This document shows positions 49,525 through 59,900 of a stretch of 64,000 bases of DNA, piece after piece. Where the stretch lies: assembly GCA_003116975.1 (NCBI GenBank), contig BGKB01000001.1:62001-126000 (forward strand), in the 5' to 3' direction. Below the pieces are notes generated by a model. The model searched no databases, was not told where the DNA came from, and was given only the letters and a program-made list of their open reading frames with translations. The DNA comes from Aurantiochytrium sp. KH105. Lineage: Eukaryota; Sar; Bigyra; Thraustochytrida; Thraustochytriidae. Both the position numbers and the translations under genes were made by a program. The number at the start of each line of letters is the position of its first letter. The first letter of the stretch is position 1.

Positions 49525-50048
49525 GGTCGCGGCGCTCTCGTTGGCGGTCTGCTCGCTGCTCTTCTTCTGGCTGCTCTGCTCTTGCTGCTCCGCTATTCTC
49601 TATTCCGCTATTCCGCTATTCTGCTCTTCTGCGCTTCTGCTCTTCTACTATACTCTTGCTCCGGCGCCGCTGCTCCGAGCCGCCCGCTCGTGCAGCAGCG
49701 CAGGCCAGGCCGGGCCAGCGCAGCGCAGAGCGGCGCAGAGCAGCGCAGAGGCGGGAGAGCGAGAAGCGCCGGGCGCGCGGGCCGAGGGCGGCGAGGCGGG
49801 AACGTTGCCGCGCCCGCGCGCGCGGGGAGCGAGCGGCGCCGCGCAGCCGCACGTCTGGCGCGTCGCGGCGCCGTGTTCCCGCAATGGGGGCGGCGAGAGC
49901 CCGGATCGCCGCGGCGTGGACACGGAATTCCGGGGAGGGAGGGGAAAAAGGGTTGCGGCTGAGAGCGCCGGGCGGGATTCTTGGGGGACATTCGTACAAA
50001 TTTCTTGCACGGAAGGGTGATGATGTTGGAGGGTCAGATGGCGGAAGG
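49525..50048. other. Upstream region of the histidine gene, downstream of the LRR gene
   Basis: 524 bases. Near the histidine start it has imperfect repeats of CTGCTCTTCTG/TATTCCGC words (about 49555-49660), then a GC-rich stretch of AGCGCAG repeats (about 49715-49760). Overlapping GC-rich frames on both strands look like composition artefacts. No gene is seen. Confidence 0.5.
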
Positions 50049-53000
50049 TCAGCGGTGGGTCGCCTGCAAGTAGCGCGGAAGAGCCCAGGCCACGGCTCGC
50101 TGCTGGTAACGACGGAAGCAGCGCTGGATTCGAGCTGCGGCGGCACGACGTGCAGCGCGACGGCTCAGCTCGCGCGAGACGCACCCTCGCCATGCAGCCT
50201 GGATCAGAACAGCAGCGCGCACACGGCGAGCATGGAGAATACTCTCCTGTAACCGGATTTCCAAGGCAGCCCGTGACAATGTGCCTCCGCAATGCGAAAG
50301 TTCCAGGATCTCCACAATCTCGCCTTCTAGCATTGCAGAGAGATCAATTTGGTCCTCGGGGCGCAGACCGCAGTGACGCAGACGCAAGGCTTCCTGCTCA
50401 AGGCGGCAGAGCAGCTTACGAGGATATCTGGCCAGCGCTTGCGCAGACGCGTATGGTGTCACCACAACGGGGCCCAAGGTCGCAATGGCGTCACGGAATC
50501 GTGCCTCGTATCGATCTGCCCCAAGACGAAGATCTTTGCAAAGCAAGTCACGCGTCTTCAGGGCTGCTCGCAAACGATCGTTCTCCCTTTCCATCTGTAA
50601 AAGTCTCTGAGCACTGTGAATGCGCGCGAAGCGTGGCGCAAGACCAGCATCGAGGTCTGCAAGCTGGGCAGCAAGGCCGTGTCCTGTTAAATCTGTAAAA
50701 CACCGACCTGCGTGCACCAGAACACGCACGAGCGGTCTACCTGCTGGCATCGCACGTGTCGCAATTGTCTCGAGATCATTCGCTACGTTGCCCGAATGCG
50801 CTTCGTAGACGATGAGTACCGCACGAGCGACTTGCAGGCCACGGTTGAGGACATCTGCGTTCAGGTCGCCGGAAACAGGGCAATGCCACGACTGGACGCT
50901 GGCAGTTTGGAGCTCGCTCGCCGCAAAATGTGCGCCCTGCCGTCCTGCGTCAGAGTCGTTGATTGACACAATTGCAACAAATGGCACGCTGGCAGCTTTT
51001 AATCGCTCGAGCTCGAGATGTGGTCGCGCATGACTCAGCTCTTTGGCCAACTTCTTGCGCAATTCAAGCTTGGCGGCTTCGAGAAGGTTGTCTAGCTGAA
51101 CAAGCATCTCTCGAAATGCGTCTTGACTCGATCCTTGGGGAACAGGCCACTGCTGATCAAGCACTTGCAGCAAGGTGGGGCGGAATCGCCGCAGCGAAGC
51201 GGCTCGAAGCGCAGGGGCGACCTGCGCAGATTTGGTCGTCGCAATGTTCATTTGTTGGTGCGGTTGCTCTCCTGCTTGTTTTGACGAGCTGGATCTTGTT
51301 TCTTGTGCGGCGGCGATCTGGTTCCAGTGAAGTGCTGACGAGATGGCCCAATCGGATAGATCGAAAAAAGGAGCGCCACGAAAGACCGATGGGCCAGAGA
51401 AAACCTTGGCGTCAAGCCTTGCATCGCAGCTGATCACCGCCAGGGGTGCATCATGAGCGAAAGATGCAGGGGCGATCGCTATGCGCGCAGATTTCACGAT
51501 GTTGATAAAGTGCAGCGAACGCGCCGTGTTGCGACTCGTGATGGCAAGAACAAGATGCGCACGAAATTCGCCTTGCTCCGCAAGTCGAAGGGTCTCTTGG
51601 TCATTCGATGTTGCAAAGACGACGTTAAACTCCGTTTGCGATTTCAGCTCCTTCACGAATCGCACCCCAAAGCGAGTCTCTGCTGGGTCTGGACCAGTGA
51701 TCACCAGGATATCTGCCGTGCTTGCTGCGCCCACGATCTCATGTCGCATCCAGTCTTGAAAGAAATAGGCGCCAGGGATTTTGCCATGGCCATCTTTGGC
51801 GAAAATGCTTGCCCCATGATGCACGAGAAGGAGAGCGAGAGCCAGGTCATCTTGGCACGCAGCCAGATGCAGCGGGTTTTGCCCAGTTCGGTCCACAAGA
51901 TTTACAGGGGCCTCCATCTCGAGGAGAGCACAAAGCGTCTCTGCATCTCGCTGAGCGACCGCAGCGTGAACGAGACTTTGTCGTGATTTTGGCCAACGGG
52001 TCTCCAACAGATCTGCGTCGAGAACGCCCGTGTCCACGGCGAGAAGAAGACGACGCAGCGCTGCGATCGCACCACTGCGCACGGCGACTTGAATTGCATG
52101 AGCAGCGCTTGAAGCAGACGATTTTGACGGCATATCATGCGTCTCTGCAGCTTGTAAAGTCCGATTGGTGCTCTCATTCGCTTCAAGACGCTGACGAATG
52201 ATGTCCGTAGCGTCGGGATGGCTCGTCTTGCAAGTGCACCTTACTGCATCGAGCTGCAAACGAGCTAAATGGATGCTACGGCGAAGAACCCGAGCCCAAA
52301 GGTCAATGCTCGCACAACTAAGAGTATTTTGGCTCAAATTGAGAGCCCAGAGCGAAGAGCGAGGTGGACCGGAATGCGCATTGCTGCTTTCGCTCCCCGG
52401 AGAATCCAGGGCCTCGCTAGAGATCTGTTCTGGACAGTCTGGATCTCGGACGGGCTCTGTCGACAGGAAGACGTCAGCAAGAGCGGCGATTCCAGATTCT
52501 TCGGTGCCCCCGTTGCTAAGGTCATTGTCTGCAAGGTCGAGTTCGTGCAATGTGCAATGCGCCGGGTTTCGCAAAAGTAAGGCAAACGAACGCGCCCCGT
52601 CTGCTTGAAGCTTGTTTCCCGCAAGCGCAAGGGATCGGAGCGCGGTGTGTGGCTCACAACTCTCGCGCAGCGTGGAGGCAATACACTTTGCACCTGATGA
52701 CCCCAAGTCGTTGTAAGAAAGGACGAGGCTTGTTAGAGATTGACTCTTGCACACGCCACGAATGATGTCGACGAGGCCATCTTCACTTTCTCCATAGTCT
52801 GTCAGGCAATTGCCCGCAAGGTCAAGATGGTGCAGCTGCCGATGTCGGGGAAGCGCTGCGGCGAATGCTTCTAATGCCTTCCGGGCAGAGAAGATATGAC
52901 ATGCCGCCATGCCCGTGAGGCTGCATCGCGTCAGTCGAAGGGTCTGCAGCACATCGTTGTGCGGCAAGAACTTGGCAATGACGGCGAGGCCCTCGTGTCC

Positions 53001-53279
53001 CACAGGGTTTCCGGTGAGGTCAAGCTCGACGATTCTCGCATTTTTTGCCAAGCTTTCAAAGAGGCTCTGCGTTCCTTTGATGCCAATGGTATTTTCGCGC
53101 AGACTGAGCCGTGTCGACGATAAATTTCTCGCTAGCGGCGGCGCGAGAAAGTGCTCCACGAGGTCGTCGCTGACAGCAAGGCCGTCGAGCTCGACGTTGT
53201 CGGGCGAGGTGTCCTTGGCGAGGGCCTCGGCTGCGGCACGGACCCTTGCGCGAGTCTCGTCTCTGTTGGCTGCGGACAT
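50049..53279 (-). CDS. LRR - ankyrin - TIR-like - IQ multidomain protein, 1076 aa
   Basis: The first ATG in frame is at 53279 (MSAANRDETRARVRAAAEAL). Residues ~25-390 are leucine-rich repeats of the RNase-inhibitor type (RLSLRENTIGIKGTQSL, IVELDLTGNPVGHEGL, HHLDLAGNCLTDYG, SLVLSYNDLGSSG, SLALAGNKLQADG). Ankyrin-like repeats (SLVHAAVAQRDAETLCALLE; TGQNPLHLAACQDDLALALL) occupy about 430-500. An alpha/beta segment at ~520-620 (ILVITGPDPAETRFGVRFV) and another at ~765-858 (FVAIVSINDSDAGRQGAHFA, then LQVARAVLIVYEA) look TIR-like. The C-terminal region ~1020-1070 has two IQ motifs (AVLIQAAWRGCVSRELSRR; ARIQRCFRRYQQRA) for calmodulin. No NTPase (NB-ARC/NACHT) motif is seen. It is probably a calmodulin-coupled signalling scaffold, cytosolic. 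TIR identity is a weak call. Confidence 0.8.
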   Translation of the reverse strand: MSAANRDETRARVRAAAEALAKDTSPDNVELDGLAVSDDLVEHFLAPPLARNLSSTRLSLRENTIGIKGTQSLFESLAKNARIVELDLTGNPVGHEGLAVIAKFLPHNDVLQTLRLTRCSLTGMAACHIFSARKALEAFAAALPRHRQLHHLDLAGNCLTDYGESEDGLVDIIRGVCKSQSLTSLVLSYNDLGSSGAKCIASTLRESCEPHTALRSLALAGNKLQADGARSFALLLRNPAHCTLHELDLADNDLSNGGTEESGIAALADVFLSTEPVRDPDCPEQISSEALDSPGSESSNAHSGPPRSSLWALNLSQNTLSCASIDLWARVLRRSIHLARLQLDAVRCTCKTSHPDATDIIRQRLEANESTNRTLQAAETHDMPSKSSASSAAHAIQVAVRSGAIAALRRLLLAVDTGVLDADLLETRWPKSRQSLVHAAVAQRDAETLCALLEMEAPVNLVDRTGQNPLHLAACQDDLALALLLVHHGASIFAKDGHGKIPGAYFFQDWMRHEIVGAASTADILVITGPDPAETRFGVRFVKELKSQTEFNVVFATSNDQETLRLAEQGEFRAHLVLAITSRNTARSLHFINIVKSARIAIAPASFAHDAPLAVISCDARLDAKVFSGPSVFRGAPFFDLSDWAISSALHWNQIAAAQETRSSSSKQAGEQPHQQMNIATTKSAQVAPALRAASLRRFRPTLLQVLDQQWPVPQGSSQDAFREMLVQLDNLLEAAKLELRKKLAKELSHARPHLELERLKAASVPFVAIVSINDSDAGRQGAHFAASELQTASVQSWHCPVSGDLNADVLNRGLQVARAVLIVYEAHSGNVANDLETIATRAMPAGRPLVRVLVHAGRCFTDLTGHGLAAQLADLDAGLAPRFARIHSAQRLLQMERENDRLRAALKTRDLLCKDLRLGADRYEARFRDAIATLGPVVVTPYASAQALARYPRKLLCRLEQEALRLRHCGLRPEDQIDLSAMLEGEIVEILELSHCGGTLSRAALEIRLQESILHARRVRAAVLIQAAWRGCVSRELSRRAARRAAAARIQRCFRRYQQRAVAWALPRYLQATHR

Positions 53280-53624
53280 GCGCGAGGCACTGCTCCGCGG
53301 CGCAACGGGGTTGGCCTCGCGTGCGTCGCGCCACTTTGTTTCATGAGATGGTTCTCCTACGTTTCCTCGGGCGCGTTTCTGCGGCGGCAACTACTTTTTA
53401 GGCTCGCAAGGTGCGCGCCGGTCGGTTGGGACGAAAAACCTCGAATGCTGCCGGTCTCAAGCTGGACCTTGGTCGAGGTGGTGGAAAAGGAGGCGCACAA
53501 CAACACCAACTTGAACGAAGGCGTCAGAGCCCGATCGCGCCGACGCGTGCGACGCGGGGCGGGCCGACCCGAAGCGGAGCGGAGCGAAACGAAGCAGAAG
53601 CGGCCATCGTAGATCCCGGACGCC
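53280..53624. promoter_or_regulatory. Divergent promoter region between the LRR/ANK gene and CLN3
   Basis: 345 bases between the two ATGs. GC-rich, with GGAGC/GAAGC words (about 53570-53600) just before CLN3. The LRR-gene frame is open upstream of its ATG for ~37 codons. Confidence 0.55.
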
Positions 53625-55052
53625 ATGCTGCAGCGCGCTGGCGCGAGCTCCGGGCCCAGCAGCGAGCTCCGGCGGCTTGTCGAGGAAGAAGATGGTGCTC
53701 GGAGCGACGTCGCCGCACTCTTGCACGACGGCGAGAACGCCTTGGAGGCGAGCACCACCGAAGGCGTCACACGGGGTTCCGCTGGCCGGGAACCGGGCCT
53801 GAGCGCGGGAGAAATGGACGAAGAAAGCTTGCTGGGGACGGAAAGTCGGAACAATCGTGCTCAAGACTCCAGCAAATGGCTGGGGCCTTGCAGCGGAAAC
53901 GTGAGCGCGACGGCCGTGGGATTCTGGCTGCTGGGACTCATGAATAACGCCAACTTTGTGATCATGAACGCTGGCGCCAAAGAGATTTTTGCAGAAGGTG
54001 TTGGCGGCGTCTATCTCGCCAACGTGCTGCCATCCTTGTTCGTCAAGGCGAGCGCGCCGTTCTGGTTTCACTTGGTCCCCTACCACGTGCGTATCACGCT
54101 TTGCGCAGCGCTGACGGTGGCCTGTCTGAGCACTGTTGCTCTTGGGCAGAGTTTGGGTGTGCAGCTCTTTGGCGTTGCCGTCGGTGCCTTTGCAGGATCT
54201 CTGGGGGAGGCCAGCTTTCTCGCATACAGCGCCTTTTTCGATGGCCCGACGGCGCTCACGGCGTGGTCGAGCGGCACAGGCTTTGCAGGAGTTTTTGGCT
54301 ATTTTTGGGTGGTTTTTCTGACCAAAGCCCTTGGTTTCACATTTCGCGCATCGCTTTTACTTGCCATGGTGCTGCCAGTTGCTTTTTTGTTTGTGTTCTT
54401 TCGTATTCTAGCGCCCGCGCGCGCCGCGCGAAGGCCAACGCATGCGGCAGCGGGACGTACGCGGGAGGCACATCACGACTGGAGTGCATGGGAGCGCGTG
54501 CATATTTTTGCATCCCTTTGGGAGTTCACAGTGCCATTATTTCTGGTTTACTTTGCAGAATACGCGATGCAATCGGGAACGTGGGCAGCAATCGGGTTCC
54601 CCATTGACAGCAAAGCAGCACGAGACGACTTTTACGTTTTTGCAAATTGGTTATACCAAGTGGGCGTTTTTGTTTCCCGTAGCTCGGGGACGCTGCTGCG
54701 CCAAAGCAAACGTGACCTCTGGCTCATGCCCGTTTTGCAAATGGTGCTCTTGGTTTTCTTTACGGCAAATGGGGTCTGGCACTTTTGGTGGAATCAGAGT
54801 TTGCTGGCATTGGCGTTCGTGGTGGGTCTTTTGGGCGGGGCGGTATATGTACACGGCTACATTCTCATTTCGCGAGAGGTGGCTCCGGAACGTAAGGAGT
54901 TTGCACTTGCAAGTGCCTCGCTGGCAGACACTTTGGGCATAATGCTGGCCAACATGACCGGCATCATCATTCAGGGTTGTCTGTACGCAGTGAACGACCT
55001 TACAGATGAGGGGCGGCCACCCGCGTTTACGTGCGGGAAAAACTATGATTGA
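53625..55052 (+). CDS. CLN3: CLN3/battenin lysosomal membrane protein, 475 aa
   Basis: ATG at 53625 (MLQRAGASSGPSSEL). The polar N-terminus (~95 residues) carries an acidic EEDGARSD stretch, then the family core begins: VGFWLLGLMNNANFVIMNA, LPSLFVKASAPFWFHLVPY, GSLGEASFLAYSAFF, TAWSSGTGFAGVFGYFW, TVPLFLVYFAEYAMQSG, FANWLYQVGVFVSRSSGTLL, GLLGGAVYVHGYILIS and ERKEFALASASLADTLGIML. These match the CLN3 signature in order (human WSSGTGGAG, FAEYFINQG, YQAGVFASRSS, GGAAYVN, REFAMAA). About 11 TM helices. CLN3 acts in lysosome/vacuole membranes and is needed to clear glycerophosphodiesters; its loss causes Batten disease in humans. The stop codon TGA falls inside a GATT repeat. Confidence 0.95.
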   Translation: MLQRAGASSGPSSELRRLVEEEDGARSDVAALLHDGENALEASTTEGVTRGSAGREPGLSAGEMDEESLLGTESRNNRAQDSSKWLGPCSGNVSATAVGFWLLGLMNNANFVIMNAGAKEIFAEGVGGVYLANVLPSLFVKASAPFWFHLVPYHVRITLCAALTVACLSTVALGQSLGVQLFGVAVGAFAGSLGEASFLAYSAFFDGPTALTAWSSGTGFAGVFGYFWVVFLTKALGFTFRASLLLAMVLPVAFLFVFFRILAPARAARRPTHAAAGRTREAHHDWSAWERVHIFASLWEFTVPLFLVYFAEYAMQSGTWAAIGFPIDSKAARDDFYVFANWLYQVGVFVSRSSGTLLRQSKRDLWLMPVLQMVLLVFFTANGVWHFWWNQSLLALAFVVGLLGGAVYVHGYILISREVAPERKEFALASASLADTLGIMLANMTGIIIQGCLYAVNDLTDEGRPPAFTCGKNYD

Positions 55053-55074
55053 TTGATTGATTGATTGATGGATT
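55047..55074. repeat. (GATT)n microsatellite overlapping the CLN3 stop codon
   Basis: Five GATT units followed by GATG and GATT. The last sense codon and the stop (GAT TGA) are formed by the first six bases, so the stop position is independent of repeat number. Confidence 0.9.
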
Positions 55075-55387
55075 GTTTGCTTGGTTAATTGATTTATTGA
55101 TACGAGCGCTTCGTCATCCATTTTTTGTCAAACGGAGCGAATGAGAGGCTGCGCAACAAGTCTCTAGAACCAACGACAAAGTATCAGGCTTGGGAAAGAG
55201 CCTTTCTTTGGTGTAATGTATAATGTTTTTTATCTTTTATAATTGTGCGCGTAGCCAACAAGAACTTGGTGCCCAAGAAATGCGACTGGTACCGAGAATT
55301 GAGCTCTTGGCAAGATTCAGCCGAAGGTAGGCCTAGGTACTTGATGTGTGAAAAAATAATTACAAAAATGCGTCGCGCGCCCACTAT
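55053..55387. other. Convergent 3' intergenic region, CLN3 and EDR2-C gene
   Basis: 335 bases, A/T-richer than its neighbours. Has the GATT repeat at the left, TAGGCCTA at 55328-55335 and an AAAAAATAATTA stretch near 55350. No gene. Confidence 0.6.
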
Positions 55388-56416
55388 CTAATCTTTCTTT
55401 GGCCTGTAGTCCTTGTCGAGTTCGATACAAACGTCGCTGAGACTTACATAGTTCCAGCGAACAACGCCAAGAATGAGCTCTGGCAACTCGGCCTCTTCCT
55501 GAGCCTCGACAAGCCAGGTGGTGTCGACAACAATTTTGCCACTCGTTTTGAGAATGCTCGAGTTGAGCATGGAAGCCACGTAACTGGACCCGACATCCTG
55601 GTCCATTTCAAAGTAGTTCGGGCCCTCGAAGCAGTGCGTGGTAAGTGCCTTACCGATGATGACCGGTCGCTCGCCGCCGAGCATCTTGATGCTCTTGCGG
55701 AGCGCGCCGGGAGCTTCGCGCACCTTGAACTCAAACTTGAGTTTACTCTTGCGCATGGCGTCGTCTCCGCGTACAAAGTTTTCGTAGGCGCGGTCAAAGC
55801 CTGGCTCGTCGCCAATTTTGTAGGTCTGTGATCGCTGGAAAAGGTGAACGACGCTGGTGTACTCGTGCTTGAAGCTGGACTTGAACATCCATGTCACAAT
55901 GAGGAATTCGGGCATGCCGTCTTCGGCGTGATCCTTGGATCCCTGCGTGGCAATGAAGTTCTTGAGTTCCTCGACCTTGCTGGCTACATGCGAGAGGGAC
56001 TTGCGCGCGCGAAAGACGTTGACGCCCACGATGTTGTATGCAGAGGTGGGCGAGGGTCGCTTTGGTGCCGCCGTGGTCTTTTTCGTGCCGGAGAGGTAGC
56101 CAATGTCGCGGACATTGAAGTCTGTGCTGGGCGGGTTCGTGTATGAGTTCTTGAGCTCTTCAGGGGAGCTCTTGGAGACGGTGTCGAGGTTGACGAAGCG
56201 TGGTAGGTGCATGGACCATTCTTTGAAGGCGGGCGCCGAAGCTGGGTCGCCGTTGGCCTTTTCCGAGGGCGCGGGCGGTGCGTCGACGGCCGCTGCGGTC
56301 GCTCCGGCTTTGGCGCTCGCCGTCTGCAGGTGCATGTTTTCCTTCTTGACATCGTGCGGGAGCACGGAGTTGTTCACCGGCATCACCACCTCCTTCTTCT
56401 CCACGCGCGGGGCCAT
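55388..56416 (-). CDS. EDR2 C-terminal (DUF1336) domain protein, 342 aa
   Basis: ATG at 56416 (MAPRVEKKEVVMPVNN). Residues 1-70 are Ala/Pro/Lys-rich. The DUF1336/EDR2-C domain covers about 90-335, with DFNVRDIGYLSGTKKT, YNIVGVNVFRARKSLSHVAS, PEFLIVTWMF, ENFVRGDDAMRKSKLKFEFK, RPVIIGKALTTHCFEGPNYF, EMDQDVGSSYVASMLN and the C-terminal EAELPELILGVVRW. This domain follows PH-START modules in plant EDR2 and also occurs alone in many protists, where it is thought to bind lipid or regulate membrane traffic. There is no PH or START region here and no TM segment. The length fits a stand-alone domain. Lipid specificity is unknown. Confidence 0.85.
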   Translation of the reverse strand: MAPRVEKKEVVMPVNNSVLPHDVKKENMHLQTASAKAGATAAAVDAPPAPSEKANGDPASAPAFKEWSMHLPRFVNLDTVSKSSPEELKNSYTNPPSTDFNVRDIGYLSGTKKTTAAPKRPSPTSAYNIVGVNVFRARKSLSHVASKVEELKNFIATQGSKDHAEDGMPEFLIVTWMFKSSFKHEYTSVVHLFQRSQTYKIGDEPGFDRAYENFVRGDDAMRKSKLKFEFKVREAPGALRKSIKMLGGERPVIIGKALTTHCFEGPNYFEMDQDVGSSYVASMLNSSILKTSGKIVVDTTWLVEAQEEAELPELILGVVRWNYVSLSDVCIELDKDYRPKKD

Positions 56417-56768
56417 CTTGGTCTTTTACTATCTCTGTCCAGGTCTGCGCTGCGCTGTGCTGTCCTGCCGCTCGCTCGCTCGCTCGCTCAATCAATCAAA
56501 CAATGCTTTTCCGCGGACCGACCGCCTGCCTGTTTGCCTGTTTGCCTGTTTGCCTGTTTGCTTGCTTGCTTGCTTGGCGCTGGTTGTGACTTTTCCTGCC
56601 CTACCGGACCTCGCCTCTGCCCTTCTTTTGCAAAGCCTTTGTCGCCGCCTCTCTCGTACGTGGTACGTAGTCCTAGTGTCTTTGTTTTCTAACCGAGTGT
56701 CCCGACCAGGTCACAGGCGCGGCGTGGGACTCCTTGCCACCTCCCTTCTTCTTCTATGTCCAAGCGCG

Positions 56769-56818
56769 TCTGCTCTGCTCTGCTCTGCTCTGCTCTGCTC
56801 TGCTCTGCTCTGCTCTGC
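56769..56818. repeat. (TCTGC)10 pentanucleotide microsatellite
   Basis: Ten perfect units. The complementary unit GCAGA is repeated five times at 60972-60996, on the other side of the gene-poor region. Confidence 0.95.
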
Positions 56819-56906
56819 TCCACGCTGCTCTGCTGCTCCTCGCCGGCGCTCTCCAGCTCGCGGGGTCCGTTCGAGGCGTTTCGGGTTTGCCTCTCCGCGC
56901 GGCGAG

Positions 56907-56950
56907 CAAGCAAGCAAGCACGCACGCAAGCAAGCAAGCAAGCAAGCAAG
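56907..56950. repeat. CAAG microsatellite with a CACG interruption
   Basis: About ten tetramers, two of them CACG variants in the middle. Confidence 0.9.
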
Positions 56951-59900
56951 CGATCGTTCAATCGCTCAATCAGTCCCGCGCCGGGTCGAGCCCTCTGCGC
57001 CTTCTTCCTGTCTGCAGTCCAGCCGCGCTCTCTCCTCCCTCTGCCCGCCTCCTGGCCGGCCTTCCTCCTCCCTCGCTCCCTCCTCGGGCGCCTCGGGCTG
57101 AACCGCCGCGGCTCCGCGTCCAACGACCCGCCCGGCGCCGCACGCAGGCGAGCGAGCGGCGCTCCGGCGCTCGACGCTCGCGCCTTTCTTCGGCGCGGCC
57201 GCACGGGCTCAGCCGCGTCGCCGCCGAGGAACTCGTCTCGTACCATTCCAGCCTCTCCTTGCGCCCTCAGCTCTCTCTCCCCGGGAGGCCCTCTGAATCA
57301 GCAGCAGTGGCGGGGGGGGCGGAAGTGGGCTATAGCGCGATGGCGCGCTTGCGGCGGCGGATAGCGCACTTGCGGCCAGGGAGGGAGGGAGGGAGGGGCC
57401 CGGCCGCGGCCTGGCCGTGGTGGCTGGAAACCTCTCCTCTCCGGGTGCCGCCGCTGCCCCGCGCGGAGCGGCTGACGGCCTCGGCGAGACCCGGACACCG
57501 CGCCGCAGAGCGCTGGCGCGTTCGCGGCGACGCGAGCTCGGGGCGACGGGCGGTCGGCGCGAAGGCGGGTTTCGGCGGCGCAGGAAGCCCGCGCAGGAAG
57601 CTGCAGCGGGAGGGTCGACGCGCCGAGAGCGACAGCAAAGACGACAGAGCCGGGCGCGCTCTGGCGCACAAGGAGGCTATCGAACCGGGCTGGGACTGGC
57701 TGTTGTAAAATAGATGGTGGCATTTTAAAAGGCGGGAAATGCAAGTTTAGCTGGTTAGAGGATAAGGCATCCCGGCCCGGCTCGCACGTACCGGACCCGG
57801 GGGCAGGGAGATGCTGGAAATATGCGTGGCGGAAGGGTCTGGTGGGGAGAGTCACTACAAGGAAGCTGTAGGCAACGAAGTCGCTGTGGTGCCGGCTGAA
57901 GATGATGAAAACACCGGCCAGGACAGGAAGGAGACTGGAAAACCTGGAGAGCGTCGGGCTGACTGACATCGGGTTGACGGACAAGACGTCGCTGCCTGTC
58001 GATCGATCGATCGCCATGATCGCTGCTGCACGCTACAAGCGAAGCAACTCGCTGGGAACACAAAGACAACAGACAACTGACAAGATCAAGATCATCAACA
58101 ACTGTCTGCAGCTGCCACTGCAGCTGCAGCAGCTGCAGCTGCAAACAACTTGGACGTCGTCTCGACGCCACACGAGTGGTGTGGCCACCACCGTCGGAGC
58201 TGTGCTCTGCTCTGCTCTGCTTTCATTCTATTGCTTTGCTTTCGCGAGCTGCATGCGCCTGCGCGTGCTTTTGCTCGCTGCAGTTGGCGCCCGCGAAGCA
58301 CTGCACGCTGTGCTGCTGGCAGCTTCAGCGTCTCAGCGCACGCTCGCACGCGGCGATCGACAAGACTTCTTCTGTCAAGTCGTTCGGCAGAGGTGCGGTG
58401 CGGAGCTACGGCGAACCGCGAGGATCGGTGTCAGTGCAGCGAGCGGCCCTCGCTTTTGCCAATGTCGATGTCACGTCATGTCATGTCAGCGACAAAGCCC
58501 AGCAGCCGTGCTTGCTGCCAAGACGCTAACGGGAAGCGCAGCATCTGCCCTGCAGCGGCAGCGGCGCTTCTGCAATGAAACAGCGAGTCGCTGAACGGGG
58601 GAAAGAAAGAACCCCGAAGCTTCGCGAGGTGACCTGACCTGAGCCGCTGCAGGCTCCTGCTGCTGCCACTGCTGGTTGGGACGGAGGGCATGCTGACTCC
58701 GTCCTTGGAGCAACAGCCAGAAGACCGCACTCAAACTAGGTTGACGTAGTTCATCAACGTAGTAGTACCTGGAGGCTGTGCGACTGCACGCACACGAGAT
58801 TGCAATTCTTCGTTCGTTCACGTATTCGCCCGACTTCAAAGTTAATTTGATTTGCTTTGTTTTGGTTTGCTTTGTTCATCCATCATAATGCGAGAGGGGG
58901 GGGGCTCCGAGAGCACGACAGCGCGGCAAGAATGCACGAAGATACTCGCACGCGCGTGCCGGAGGCATCTCAAATGAAGCGGCGGCAGACTGGTCGTGAC
59001 AAAGCTGCGCAGAGCAGCGCGGTGATGAATGTGTGCGCTCGATACACGCTCGCTGCTGCTGCTGGCCTCTCGAGCTTTTCCGCTGGCCTCGCACGCCTTC
59101 TTTTCTTTCCCCCCAGAGTCGGAGTCAGCTGCAGCGAGTCTGCGCATCGAGTTGGGGAGATAAGGTCTTCTCATCGCGGTCAGCTGTCCTGGCGGTTGGC
59201 AATGACCCATGCCTTGCCTGCCCAGGGCAATGAATGCAGCGGGCCTGTCTGCATTTGCTCGAGGCGAGGCCTATGTCAGAGTTTCCTCCGTCCGGCGTGC
59301 AGCGGCTGCGGGCCCTTCCATGGCAGACCTCTGAATACCTCCCACAGCCGGGGCTCCTGAGCGGCGCCAGGCACGCGACCGCGACCGCAGCCGCCTCACT
59401 GCGCTGCACTGACAGTGGATAAAAACACATGCCCTTCGCACTGCGCGAGAGAGGATTCTGCTCTGGCAATGGCTGGCCAAATCGTCATTTGGTGGGTAAT
59501 AAATCTGGCGCCGAGTCTTGCCACAGCTGCGACCTTCGGTCAGCCAGGGGTGGTGCGGTGCTCTGGACGAAAAAGGGTTGCGCTGCTCTGTTTGCCAAGA
59601 CCTAACAGCACGGCTAGCAGCACGGCTAGCAACATGCCAGCATGCCAGCAGCAGCAGCAGCAGCGAGAGGAAGGGAGAAGCGCGGCAGCGGAGGCTGAGC
59701 GAGCGCGATGAGAACTCTGCAAAGTCCATGAACCAAGTCCCGTCTTCCTGGCGCATAGCTAGCAAAGCAACGCACGAGCATGAGAAAGTGGTTGATTATA
59801 ATACAGCGCTCGAGTGACCAGGACATATAGACTATGTCCCGTTCCGTTCTTCGTTCTACTATACGGCAGTTCGAGGCAAGCAAACGTCACCGGGAAAATT

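Noticed and set aside
49219-50252. Overlapping GC-rich frames on both strands upstream of the histidine gene
   Set aside because: Three frames are open at once, a composition effect; they also overlap the histidine exon and the end of the LRR gene.
56769-56950. Closely spaced direct repeats considered as a CRISPR array
   Set aside because: Units are 4-5 bp microsatellites without spacers, and the genome is eukaryotic.
56734-57708. Plus-strand ORF of 324 codons in the gene-poor region
   Set aside because: Starts in a pentamer microsatellite, biased to Ala/Arg/Ser/Leu, overlaps opposite-strand frames of equal quality, and shows no domain.
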